Assembly: GCF_022179125.1 (NCBI RefSeq)
Contig: NZ_BPQG01000068.1
Span: 1 to 64,000 of the forward strand
Reading direction: 5' to 3'
DNA length: 64,000 nucleotides
Origin: Methylobacterium cerastii
GTDB taxonomy: Bacteria > Pseudomonadota > Alphaproteobacteria > Rhizobiales > Beijerinckiaceae
The notes under the pieces are model-generated. The model ran no database searches. It saw only the letters and a program-made list of their open reading frames with translations, and was not told where the DNA came from. Positions 15,818-23,949 of the stretch are shown here, piece by piece (the stretch's first letter is position 1; every line of letters begins with the position of its first letter). The position numbers and the translations under genes were made by a program.

Positions 15818-17229
15818 GCCTCGCCGCCGGCCAGATGCAGCCTCGGCTTGAACGGCGGCTTGCTGTCCGGCCCGTGCCCGGCCGCAGCCGCGTTGCGGCA
15901 ATCGGCGACGGTGGCCTTGGCCGTCTCGATGGCGATGCCCACGGCGGCCATGGTCCGCATCTCCGGCGCGCGCGCCCGGGCATAGCGGACGACCTCGGTC
16001 GCGAGCCGGTCGATCTCGACGTTCAGCGCCGCGATGGCGGCCGGGTCGCGCAGGGTGCGCGCCTCGTCGATGATCGCCAGCAGGCGGTCGGTGACCTCGT
16101 CGATCCGTTCGCGGCGCAGGCCGGCCAGCCGCTGCCGCAGCCACGCCATCGCCGAGACCAGGCCGCCGGCGAGCGCCGCCAGCAGGTAGAGGGTGTCGCC
16201 GTAGCGGTCGACGAAGCTGTGCTGCTCGCGCTCGTAGTAGTCGATGGCGCCGGGATGGATCGGGATCCGCGCGCTCGTGGCCGCCACCGTCGTCTCGTAG
16301 GCCGGGGCCAGCACGTACTCGGCCGCATCGCTCGTCTTCGCCGCGGCGGTGCGCAACTCGAACAGGTTCTGGGTCACGTCGGCCGCGACCACCCGGCCGA
16401 GCGAGGCGCGGGCCATCAGCCGGTAGGAGGCGCCGACGGTCTTGACGTCGTCGTCGGGAAGCTTCGGAGCCCCGCCGAACAACCCGCCCGGGACCGTGAC
16501 GGCCTGCAGGCGCGGGAAGCGCTCGATGATCGCCGCGTCGTCCGGCAAGCCGACGAAGTTGACCTTGCCGCCCTTGCTGACGGCCTTGACCGCCTCGACG
16601 AGGGCCAGGGCCTTCGGTGCCGACGGGGCGATGATGCTCACGAACGCGTCGACCGTCCGCGCCCGGATCGCCGGACCCGCCTGCGCACCTTCGACCGGCA
16701 CGAGCAGGACGGACTGCGCCGGCACCTTCGCGCCGACGGGCCCCGTCTCAAGGCTCAGGCCGTAATAGCCGAGGATGCTCTTCAGCAGCGAGAGGTCGGC
16801 GTCCTTGTGCGCGGCGATGCCGAGCCGCCGGCCGCCGAGCTTGGGAAACGCGTCGATCCCGGCGGTCTCCGGCGAGACGATGATCATCGCCTGGTCGCGC
16901 AGGATCGCCAGCGTCAGGCCGTTGGTCGGCAGGTCGACGTCGGGCCGCACCACCGCGAGGTCGGCGCGCCCGTCCTGGAGCGCCGCGGCGCTCTCGCGCA
17001 CGTCGTCAAAGGGCAGGATCTTGAACCGGACGGCCTTGCCGCCGGCGTCGAGGGCGTCGGCGTAGGCCCTGATCAGGCCGGGCTCGGTCCCGTCGCGTGG
17101 GGCGACCGCGATGACGAGCGTCGTCGCCTGGGCCAGGTAGACGGCAACAGCTCCGGCCGCGACGAGGCCCGCGATGGCGACGGCGGCGAGTGTGCCGCGC
17201 GTGAACAGCCAGGGCGGGATCGTCGGCAT
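15814..17229 (-). CDS. Membrane-anchored TAXI-family substrate-binding protein, paralog 2
   Basis: A 471-residue protein, clearly homologous throughout to the one at 8362-9759 (shared FDDVR.SAAALQDGRADLAVV, NGLTLAILRDQAMII, TVGASYRLMARA, IPIHPGAIDYYERE). It has an N-terminal membrane segment (11-31), a periplasmic binding fold, a second membrane segment near 346-366 and a cytoplasmic helical tail of about 100 residues. No TRAP permease is present. Its stop codon overlaps the start of the CHASE3 cyclase, so I infer that ligand binding outside may be relayed to cAMP synthesis. The sigma factor gene lies upstream on the same strand. Confidence 0.87.
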   Translation of the reverse strand: MPTIPPWLFTRGTLAAVAIAGLVAAGAVAVYLAQATTLVIAVAPRDGTEPGLIRAYADALDAGGKAVRFKILPFDDVRESAAALQDGRADLAVVRPDVDLPTNGLTLAILRDQAMIIVSPETAGIDAFPKLGGRRLGIAAHKDADLSLLKSILGYYGLSLETGPVGAKVPAQSVLLVPVEGAQAGPAIRARTVDAFVSIIAPSAPKALALVEAVKAVSKGGKVNFVGLPDDAAIIERFPRLQAVTVPGGLFGGAPKLPDDDVKTVGASYRLMARASLGRVVAADVTQNLFELRTAAAKTSDAAEYVLAPAYETTVAATSARIPIHPGAIDYYEREQHSFVDRYGDTLYLLAALAGGLVSAMAWLRQRLAGLRRERIDEVTDRLLAIIDEARTLRDPAAIAALNVEIDRLATEVVRYARARAPEMRTMAAVGIAIETAKATVADCRNAAAAGHGPDSKPPFKPRLHLAGGEA

Positions 17230-17357
17230 CGGGGCGATGGGTCCATGAGCTGGACGACCGCGTCCGCGACTGCCTCAACACGCGGCGTGCGGCATCGGCT
17301 CCGTCCAGTCGCCTGCCGACGGCACGGATCGAGAGAACGTGATGGATCTCGCGCCGG

Positions 17358-17564
17358 TCAGCCGACCGTCGAGGACGCCGCTTCCGGCGAGGGCACCTCG
17401 GCGCCCGAGGCGCCGCAGCCGAGGACGACGGCCTTCCGGAAGGCCGCGCGCTGCTCGGGCGCCCGCATCGCAAGTTAGCCGTCGATGGCGGCGCGGACGC
17501 GGGCGGCGGCGGCCTCCGCGTCGGCCCAATCCTCGGGCGTCGCGCCGGCCGCGCCGTCGGTCAC
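17358..17564 (-). pseudogene. Sigma-coupled micro-ORF interrupted by an in-frame stop
   Basis: GTG at 17564 overlaps the sigma factor stop (GTGA), opening a 29-codon frame (TPEDWADAEAAAARVRAAIDG) that stops at TAA 17475-17477. The same frame continues immediately: LAMRAPEQRAAFRKAVVLG and on to TGA at 17358-17360. If the TAA were a sense codon this would be a 68-residue protein. So it is either two tiny coupled peptides or a recently broken small gene, possibly a sigma partner. The overlap and steady codon use are seen; a protein product is not proven. Confidence 0.35.
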
Positions 17565-18232
17565 GCCACGCCCAGGATCTGGGAGAGACGTTCGCGCGCC
17601 CGGCTCACCCGGCTCTTCACCGTGCCCGGCTGGCACCCGAGGACGAGGGCCGCCTCCTCGTAAGGCAGGCCCTCGATCACCACGAGGAGCAGGGTCTCGC
17701 GCTGCTCGGCGGGAAGTGCGTCCAGCGCGACCTGCAGCTCGATCAGCCCGATCCGGTGCTCCTGCTCGGCCGGCGCGCTCAAGCCCGCGGCGAAGATGCC
17801 GTCGACGTCCGGAACCTCGCGCCGGTAGCGCTTGCCCTGGTTGATGTGCGCGTTGCGCAGGATCGTGAACAGCCAGGCGACGAGGTTGGTGCCGGCCTGG
17901 AAGCGGGACCGGTTCTCCCAGGCCTTCAACAGGGTCGCCTGCACCAGGTCGTCGGCTTCCGCCGCGCTGCGGGTGCGCATCATCGCGAAGCGGCGCAGCC
18001 GCGGCACCGCCTGGATCAGGCTGTCGCTGAAGGCCTTCGTCACCTGCCGTTCCGCCTGGGCGTCCAGCAGCGCGGCCCGCAAGCGAAGCAGGACCTGCCC
18101 GAGGCGCGTGTCGGGGTCGGCCTCGGCGACCGTCGGGAAGAGTTCATCCAGGCGCCTGCCGATCATATCGCGGACATGACGGGGCAATCCCTCGCTCGCG
18201 GAGAGTTCTTCAGGCTCTGTACTTAAGTCCAT
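17561..18232 (-). CDS. EcfG-like extracytoplasmic-function sigma factor with NepR-like N-terminal extension
   Basis: A 223-residue sigma factor. Region 2 (about 64-130) has ADDLVQATLLKAWENRS and GTNLVAWLFTILRN, typical of the EcfG general-stress group. Region 4 (about 165-218) has LPAEQRETLLLVVIEGLPYEE and GTVKSRVSRARERL. The N-terminal 57 residues are extra for this group: VRDMIGRRLDELFPTV, a loop with DPDTRL, then GQVLLRLRAAL. This resembles the two-helix, PDRF-containing anti-sigma factor NepR. A built-in anti-sigma domain is inferred. Downstream on the same strand come a coupled micro-ORF, a TAXI protein and an adenylate cyclase. Confidence 0.85.
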   Translation of the reverse strand: MDLSTEPEELSASEGLPRHVRDMIGRRLDELFPTVAEADPDTRLGQVLLRLRAALLDAQAERQVTKAFSDSLIQAVPRLRRFAMMRTRSAAEADDLVQATLLKAWENRSRFQAGTNLVAWLFTILRNAHINQGKRYRREVPDVDGIFAAGLSAPAEQEHRIGLIELQVALDALPAEQRETLLLVVIEGLPYEEAALVLGCQPGTVKSRVSRARERLSQILGVA

Positions 18233-18508
18233 AGGGATCGTGCGTCCTGTGTTCGTAGAGGAGATGGTGTTGACCAGGCTCTCTACGGTCCGGCTCGTGT
18301 CCTCGGTTCTGGATGATCGATCACGTTCACGTCAATGGTGCGACTATACCAGTTTCCACCCAAACCCACCAAGGAACCCGATCATCGCGACGTTGTTACG
18401 GGCCTTGCTCCGAGCCGCGGCGACGCCGCCGCCCCGGGGCGGATCGCGCGCTCCCGACAGCCGGGACCGCCAGGCGCCGAGGCTGGCGCCGCAGGGGGGG
18501 ATTCCGGC

Positions 18509-20101
18509 ATGTCGATCGGTCTGCGTGGCGCTCTCGTCCGGTGGTTCCTGGGCTTGCTCGTCGGCGTCGGCGTCGTCGCGACCCTGCTCGGCAAGCGCCG
18601 CCGGACGCCGGACGCGGCGCCCGACATCGCGTCCGCGACGCCGGCGCCGGCTGCGGTGCGTGGACGCGGCCTCGCCGTCGCGCTCCTCGCCCTGCTCTTC
18701 GGGATCGGGCTGATCCTCGCGTTCTACGGGCGCGACGGGATCCAGCGGCCCTTCCTGCCGGTAGCCTCGACGGCCGACGGTTCGGCCGCGCCCGCCCTGG
18801 CCAGCCGCGGCGACGCCCGCATGCCGGAGGCCGGAACGCCCGCTTCGGGCGGGTCGGCAGCGAAGGCCGGGGCCGGCCAGGGCGCCGAGGCCGGACGAGC
18901 AGCCGGCGCCCGCGGGGAGAATACCCTGCCCGCCGCGGAGCCGGTCGCGCCGACCTTCGAGACCCTCCGCATCGAACCGAACGGGGAGGCCGTCGTGGCG
19001 GGGCGATCGACGCCGAACGGCACCGTGACGCTGCTGGTTGACGGCAAGCCGACAGCGCAGGCGCTCGCCGACGCCGGAGGCCGGTTCGCGATCGTGCCGC
19101 CCGCCCTCCCGGCCGGCAACAGCGAGCTCGGGCTGGCCGTCACCGGCGCCGAGGGCCGGATCCGCCGGTCCCAGGAAAGCGTCGCGGTGGCGGTCTCGCC
19201 CACGCGGGACGCGAAGCCGCTCGTGGCCTTGAGCGCGCCGGACGCGCCGACCCGGGTGCTGTCGCAACCGGACCCGGCCGCGACCGCGCGCGCCACCGGG
19301 CGAACGGATGCGCCCACCGCGACGGCCCGGCCTGGCGGCGACCGCGACGGCACGGGCGGAGGCCCCGCAAGCGCGGAGGCCGCGCGGGGTGGGGGCGCAA
19401 CCGCCGCCGGGGAGCCGGTGGCGGCGGCGCGGCCGGACGCGCCCGCCGCGGACCCGGCCGCGAACGCCGACCGCGTCAAGGTCGTCGGCATCGACGCGCA
19501 GGACGGGGGGCGGTTGTTCGTCACCGCCCGCTCGGCGCCGGGCTCGACGGTCCGGCTGTACCTCAACGACACCCTGATCGCCCCCGCCGCCGTCGGCCGC
19601 GACGGAACCGTGACCTTCACCATCGGGCGCGGCGTCGCGCCGGGGGCCTACAAGGTCCGGCTCGACCAGGTCGACGCGGCCTCGGGCAAGGTCCGCAGCC
19701 GCGTGGAGGTGCCGTTCACGATGCCGGCGCCCGCGCGCAAAGCCGGGACCGAGGCGGAGCCGAAGGCGGCGCACGCGCAGGCGGCGGAAGGGTCCGACCG
19801 GACCGCGGGCACTCCCGCTTCACCACGGCTCGCCGCCGAAACCCCGGCGGCGCGTGGGCCATCCGAGCCGGGCGGCGGCGCCGACGTGTTCGTTCCGGAG
19901 GTCAGGACCGCCACGATCGCGCGCGGCGACAGCCTATGGGAGATCAGCCGGCGCACCTACGGCGCGGGCGACCGGTACTCGGTGATCTACGACGCCAACC
20001 AGGACCAGATCCGCGATCCCGACCTGATCTATCCCGGGCAGATCTTCGTGCTGCCGAGCGAGGGCGCGCCCGAGGCCGGACCGGCAGGGGAGCGCGGCTG
20101 A
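18509..20101 (+). CDS. LysM-domain membrane protein with Ig-like repeats
   Basis: A 530-residue protein with two N-terminal membrane segments (about 10-28 and 54-75). A long Ala/Pro/Gly-rich linker is interrupted by two bacterial Ig-like blocks (ETLRIEPNGEAVVAGRSTPN and VVGIDAQDGGRLFVTARSAP). The C-terminal LysM domain (TIARGDSLWEISRRTYG, then YPGQIFVLP) should bind peptidoglycan. This architecture is common in Hyphomicrobiales envelope proteins of unknown detailed role. ATG 18509 is preceded by a GGGGGG stretch; an upstream in-frame ATG (18335) gives an unconvincing extension. It is divergent from the sigma factor gene, so the 276-bp spacer should hold both promoters. Confidence 0.82.
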   Translation: MSIGLRGALVRWFLGLLVGVGVVATLLGKRRRTPDAAPDIASATPAPAAVRGRGLAVALLALLFGIGLILAFYGRDGIQRPFLPVASTADGSAAPALASRGDARMPEAGTPASGGSAAKAGAGQGAEAGRAAGARGENTLPAAEPVAPTFETLRIEPNGEAVVAGRSTPNGTVTLLVDGKPTAQALADAGGRFAIVPPALPAGNSELGLAVTGAEGRIRRSQESVAVAVSPTRDAKPLVALSAPDAPTRVLSQPDPAATARATGRTDAPTATARPGGDRDGTGGGPASAEAARGGGATAAGEPVAAARPDAPAADPAANADRVKVVGIDAQDGGRLFVTARSAPGSTVRLYLNDTLIAPAAVGRDGTVTFTIGRGVAPGAYKVRLDQVDAASGKVRSRVEVPFTMPAPARKAGTEAEPKAAHAQAAEGSDRTAGTPASPRLAAETPAARGPSEPGGGADVFVPEVRTATIARGDSLWEISRRTYGAGDRYSVIYDANQDQIRDPDLIYPGQIFVLPSEGAPEAGPAGERG

Positions 20102-20166
20102 CGGCCTGAGCGGGGCTTGCGATCCCGGGCCTCGCCCGAACGGGCCGGTCCGCCTTAAGAATTGCT

Positions 20167-20191
20167 GGAACCGCGCGGGGACGACGCTGTT
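20167..20191 (+). promoter_or_regulatory. Possible EcfG-type promoter for the PAS-LuxR regulator
   Basis: GGAAC at 20167-20171, a 17-nt gap, then GTT at 20189-20191 (preceded by T instead of C). This is one mismatch from GGAAC-N16-cGTT and lies about 40 bp ahead of the GTG start. It is a plausible general-stress promoter, weaker than that of the cold-shock gene. Confidence 0.4.
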
Positions 20192-20232
20192 TCGCGCTTC
20201 GATTTCGCGGGTGATCGAGAAGGTGGGCCAAG

Positions 20233-21696
20233 GTGGTTGCGGGCGTCGACAGGCACGAGCTTCGGCAGATCGTCGCCGGCCTCAGCGAGGGGGTGATCCT
20301 GGTCGAGCCCGACCAGACCATCGCCTACGCCAACGCGGCCGCGCTGGCGATGCACGGGGCCGAGACGCTGGGCGAGCTCGGCGAGACCGTGGAGATCTAC
20401 CGCGAGCGCTTCGCCCTGCGCTACCGCAACAACCACACCCCGAACCAGTACCCGATGGAGCGGGTCGTCTCCGGCGAGCGCTTCCACGACGTCATCGTCG
20501 ACGTGAAGCGCACCGACAAGCCGGGCGTCGATTTCGTCCACTCGCTGCGCAGCCTGGTGGCGACCGACCGCGAGGGCACCCCGAGCTGCCTCGCCCTGAT
20601 CCTCAAGGACGTCTCGGAGCAGTTCGAGGCCGAGGACCGGTTCGAGACCACCTTCAACGCCAACCCGGCACCGGCCGTGATCTGCCGGCTGTCGGACCTG
20701 CGCCACGTCAAGGTGAACGTCGGCTTCCTGGAGATGACCGGCTACACCCGCGACGCCGTGATCGGCCGCAGCGTCTACGAGGTCGACGTGCTGGCCAACG
20801 CCCGCAACCGCGACCTCGCGATCAACCGGCTGAACGAAGGCGCCACCATCCCGCAGATGGAGGCCTGCCTCGACCTGCCGGACGGCGGCACCCGCTTCGT
20901 CATCGTCGCCGGCCAGCCGATGGAGCTCGGCGACGAGCCGTGCATGTTGTTCACCTTCGCCGACCTGGAGCTGCGCAAGAAGGCCGAGACCGCGCTCCGC
21001 CAGAGCGAGGAGCGCTTCGCCAAGGCGTTCCGCCTGACGCCGGTGCCGACGCTGATCGCGCGCGCCGAGGATTTCGCCGTCACCGGCGTGAACGAGGCCT
21101 TCGCCCGCGTCTTCGGCTACGCGGCCGACGCGATGGTGGGGCGCTCGCCCGGCGAGATCGGCCTCTGGGTCCACGATGCGGCGCGGACCCGGTTCGAGAC
21201 CGCGTTGCTGCGCACCGGCTTCGTACTCGGGCTCGAGGTCTGCCTGCGCCACCAGGACGGAACGAGCCTCGATTGCCTCGCCTCGGCCGAGCGCGTCGAG
21301 ATCGGCGACACGGCCTTCGCCCTCATCGTCCTGCAGGACATCACCGCGCGCAAGCGCAGCGAGCGCGAGATGTTCGAGGCGGTCGAGACGGCGATGGCCG
21401 ACACGTCCTGGTTCAGCCGCGGGCTGATCGAGAAGCTCGCCAACCTGCGCCGGCCGGGCACCGACCACCGGGACGGCATCGCCCCGAACCTCACCGTGCG
21501 CGAGCGCCAGATCCTCGACCTGATCTGCCAGGGCCTGGGCGACGAGGCGATCGCGCAGCGCCTGAACCTGTCGCGCAACACGGTGCGGAACCACTCCGCC
21601 TCGCTCTACCGCAAGCTCAACGTCCACAAGCGCACGGAAGCGATCGTCTGGGGCCGGGACAACGGCTTCCCGCTGTCGCCGCCTGACAAAAAATGA
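20233..21696 (+). CDS. PAS-domain LuxR-type transcriptional regulator
   Basis: A 487-residue cytoplasmic regulator. It has three PAS-like sensor modules: about 7-125 (LSEGVILVEPDQTIAYANAA), 135-250 (FNANPAPAVICRL, GYTRDAVIGRSVYEVD) and 260-385 (FRLTPVPTLIARAEDF, VFGYAADAMVGRSPGEI). A LuxR-type helix-turn-helix follows at about 417-480 (LTVRERQILDLICQGLGDEA, NLSRNTVRNHSASLYRKL). There is no receiver domain, so input is probably a bound cofactor or small molecule in a PAS pocket. The start is GTG 20233 with AAGG upstream. A possible stress promoter precedes it and CsbD-type stress genes follow. The target genes are unknown. Confidence 0.87.
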   Translation: MVAGVDRHELRQIVAGLSEGVILVEPDQTIAYANAAALAMHGAETLGELGETVEIYRERFALRYRNNHTPNQYPMERVVSGERFHDVIVDVKRTDKPGVDFVHSLRSLVATDREGTPSCLALILKDVSEQFEAEDRFETTFNANPAPAVICRLSDLRHVKVNVGFLEMTGYTRDAVIGRSVYEVDVLANARNRDLAINRLNEGATIPQMEACLDLPDGGTRFVIVAGQPMELGDEPCMLFTFADLELRKKAETALRQSEERFAKAFRLTPVPTLIARAEDFAVTGVNEAFARVFGYAADAMVGRSPGEIGLWVHDAARTRFETALLRTGFVLGLEVCLRHQDGTSLDCLASAERVEIGDTAFALIVLQDITARKRSEREMFEAVETAMADTSWFSRGLIEKLANLRRPGTDHRDGIAPNLTVRERQILDLICQGLGDEAIAQRLNLSRNTVRNHSASLYRKLNVHKRTEAIVWGRDNGFPLSPPDKK

Positions 21697-21787
21697 CCGT
21701 CCAACCAGTACGTCTGCATCATTGCCTCGCCGGATCGGCGGGCCATCTCAGGGTTCGACGTCATCCTGGCCGCCGCGGAGATCCAGC

Positions 21788-21949
21788 ATGAGCACGCAGA
21801 AGACATCCGAGCACGCCGACAAGATCAAAGGCTCGTTCAGGGAGGCGATCGGCAAGCTGATCGGCGACGGAAAGGTCGAGACCGAAGGCAAGGATCAGCA
21901 GAAATTACCGAGCGACGGCGTGAAACCAAAGACCCGGTCCAAGCCGTAG
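21788..21949 (+). CDS. Short CsbD-like stress protein
   Basis: A 53-residue protein resembling the CsbD family: ADKIKGSFREAIGKLIGDGK followed by VETEGKDQQK. CsbD-like proteins are small, hydrophilic, abundant general-stress proteins of unknown mechanism. ATG 21788 is preferred over an in-frame upstream ATG because the family signature begins right after it. This copy has an added Lys/Pro-rich tail. It is the first of several CsbD-related genes in the next 2.5 kb. Confidence 0.75.
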   Translation: MSTQKTSEHADKIKGSFREAIGKLIGDGKVETEGKDQQKLPSDGVKPKTRSKP

Positions 21950-22002
21950 CCTCACCCGTATCGCTCATTCCCCTCGAAAACCTAACGTAGGATAAGAACA
22001 TC

Positions 22003-22506
22003 ATGGTCGACACGGATCGGATCACGGGCGCCGCCAAGGAGTTCGGCTGCAAGGTGCAGGGCGCGGTCGGCGACCTCACCGGCTCGAAGCGCGGCTCGGT
22101 CGAGGGCCGCGCCCGCGAGGCGCAGGGCGCCGCCGAGAACCTCTACGGCCAGGCCAAGGACACCGTCCGCGACGCCGCCGACACGGTGGCCGACACCGCC
22201 CGCGACCTCGGCGGCCGCGTCCGCGACGCGGTCGGCAACCTCGTCGGGTCGGACGACGTCGAGGACCGCGCCCGCCGGGCGCAGGGCGCCGCCGAGGACG
22301 CCTACGACCGCGGCGAGCGCTACGTCCGCAGCGCCGGCGGCAAGGCCTACGACCGCGCCGGCGACGCCTACGAGGACGGCGCCCGCGCCCTGCGCCAGGG
22401 CGGCGGCGCAGCCACCGGTCGGATCGCCGAGCACCCCATCGCCGCGCTGCTGGTGGTCGGCCTGCTCGGCTACGGCCTCGGCCTCCTCATCCACGGCCGC
22501 GACTGA
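22003..22506 (+). CDS. CsbD-like protein with C-terminal membrane anchor
   Basis: A 167-residue protein. The N-terminal 60 residues are CsbD-like (ITGAAKEFGCKVQGAVGDLT, GRAREAQGAAENLYGQAKD). The middle consists of repetitive amphipathic helices (DTVRDAADTVADTARDLGG). A C-terminal hydrophobic helix ending in a basic GRD (PIAALLVVGLLGYGLGLLIH) resembles ElaB/DUF883-type tail anchors. It is probably attached to the inner membrane with the helices in the cytoplasm. It shares its plan with the gene at 23950-24333. Confidence 0.7.
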   Translation: MVDTDRITGAAKEFGCKVQGAVGDLTGSKRGSVEGRAREAQGAAENLYGQAKDTVRDAADTVADTARDLGGRVRDAVGNLVGSDDVEDRARRAQGAAEDAYDRGERYVRSAGGKAYDRAGDAYEDGARALRQGGGAATGRIAEHPIAALLVVGLLGYGLGLLIHGRD

Positions 22507-22628
22507 CCCGCGGGGCCCAGGCGAACCGCGCCGCGGTCCGGCGGGCCTTCGCCCTTTCACGCCCTATCCATCACCCCCTCGAACGACCGACCTTCTCGGA
22601 CGACCGACGACCCCGGAGTAGCCGTACC

Positions 22629-23558
22629 GTGACTTCCTCTCCCATCCTCGCGACCCCTTCCACCGTCCCGAACGCCGCCGCGGCCGACACCCGCACCGTC
22701 CTGCTGAACCAGGTCTCGTGGGGCGCGATCTTCGCCGGCGCGGTCACCGCCCTGGTGGCCCAGGTCGTCCTCAACATGGTCGGCGTCGGCGTCGGCCTGT
22801 CCAGCGTCGGCGGTCCCGCCGCCGACAACCCCGCCGCCTCGACCCTGTCGATGGGCGCCGGCCTCTGGTTCGTCGGGTCCGGCATCGTCGCGTCGCTGGC
22901 CGGCGGCCTCATCGCCGGGCGCCTCTCGGGCAAGCCCATCGCGGGGGCGGCCGGCCTGCACGGCCTCGTCTCCTGGGCGGTGACGACGCTGGTCGTGCTC
23001 TACCTGCTCAGCTCCGCCGTCGGCGGCATCGTCGGCGGCGCGTTCTCGGGCGTGACCAGCACGCTGGGCGGTGCCGGCTCGCTGGTCGGCGGCACCGTGC
23101 AGACCGCGGCCCAGGCGGCTGCCCCGTCGCTGGCGCAGATCTCGAACCCGCTCGACGGGATCGAGAAGTCGGTGCGTCAGCAGGCGGCCGGCCAGGACCC
23201 GCAGGCGCTGCGCGACGCCGCCGCCTCCGCGATCCGCGCCCTGCTCTCGGGCGACCCGGCGCAGAAGGCCCAGGCCGAGAACCGCGCCGCCGACGCGCTG
23301 GCCAAGGCCCAGGGCATCCCGGCCGACCAGGCCAAGACGCAGATCCAGGGCTACGAGAAGCAGTACGAGGCGGCGCTCGCCGACGCCAAGCAGAAGGCCA
23401 AGGTCGCCGCCGAGGCCACCCGCAGCGCCGCCACCCAGGGCGCGTTCTACGGTGCCCTGGCGCTGATCCTCGGTGCGCTCGCCGGCTTCCTCGGCGGCCG
23501 CTTCGGCGCCCCGAAGCTGCCGACCCTCGTCGCCGGCTACGACCCCCGCCGCGCCTGA
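22629..23558 (+). CDS. Multi-pass membrane protein, stress-cluster associated
   Basis: A 309-residue protein starting with GTG 22629. It has hydrophobic segments near residues 30-55 (WGAIFAGAVTALVAQVVLN), 77-100, 107-128 and, after a soluble Ala/Gln-rich loop of about 140 residues, a final one near 275-298 (FYGALALILGALAGFLGGRF). It resembles a family often labelled 'PhnA-like' in rhizobial genomes, with no proven link to phosphonate use. It lies between two CsbD-like genes, so a role in the same stress response is inferred. The function is unknown. Confidence 0.65.
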   Translation: MTSSPILATPSTVPNAAAADTRTVLLNQVSWGAIFAGAVTALVAQVVLNMVGVGVGLSSVGGPAADNPAASTLSMGAGLWFVGSGIVASLAGGLIAGRLSGKPIAGAAGLHGLVSWAVTTLVVLYLLSSAVGGIVGGAFSGVTSTLGGAGSLVGGTVQTAAQAAAPSLAQISNPLDGIEKSVRQQAAGQDPQALRDAAASAIRALLSGDPAQKAQAENRAADALAKAQGIPADQAKTQIQGYEKQYEAALADAKQKAKVAAEATRSAATQGAFYGALALILGALAGFLGGRFGAPKLPTLVAGYDPRRA

Positions 23559-23639
23559 TCCCCACCCGGCCGGCCCATACGGCCGGCCGGGACCGATCAC
23601 CCACGCCACTCACCCCATTCTCTCGAAAGGAGCCATCCG

Positions 23640-23843
23640 ATGAGCAGCACCACGGACAAGCTGAAGGGCCTCGCCAACGAGGCGGCCGGCAACGTCAAGC
23701 AGGCCGCCGGCAAGATCACGGGCAACGACGGGCTCGTCGTCGAGGGCAAGGCGCAGGAGCTCAAGGGCGAGGCCCAGCGCACCGTCGGCGAGGCCAAGGA
23801 CGGCGTGTCGTCCCTGGTCGACAAGGCGACCGGCAAGCGCTGA
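23640..23843 (+). CDS. CsbD family stress protein
   Basis: A 67-residue protein with a full CsbD signature: DKLKGLANEAAGNVKQAAGK, then ITGNDGLVVEGKAQELKGEA. It is hydrophilic, Lys/Ala/Glu-rich and of normal family length. A strong Shine-Dalgarno (AAAGGAG) lies 6-12 nt ahead of ATG 23640. The gene is not overlapped by its neighbours and may be transcribed with the flanking stress genes. CsbD proteins are induced by general stress in many bacteria, but their molecular role is not known. Confidence 0.88.
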   Translation: MSSTTDKLKGLANEAAGNVKQAAGKITGNDGLVVEGKAQELKGEAQRTVGEAKDGVSSLVDKATGKR

Positions 23844-23949
23844 AAGCCCACCGGCAAGCGCTGAACCCGAACGCCCTGGCCCGAAACACGGTGGGCGACC
23901 GAGCCGACGGCCCGGCCGCCCCCGACATCGTCGAATGCAGGAGAATCCC

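Noticed and set aside
17230-17357. A further small gene between the micro-ORF and the TAXI gene
   Set aside because: No frame here has a start with a ribosome site or recognisable protein features.
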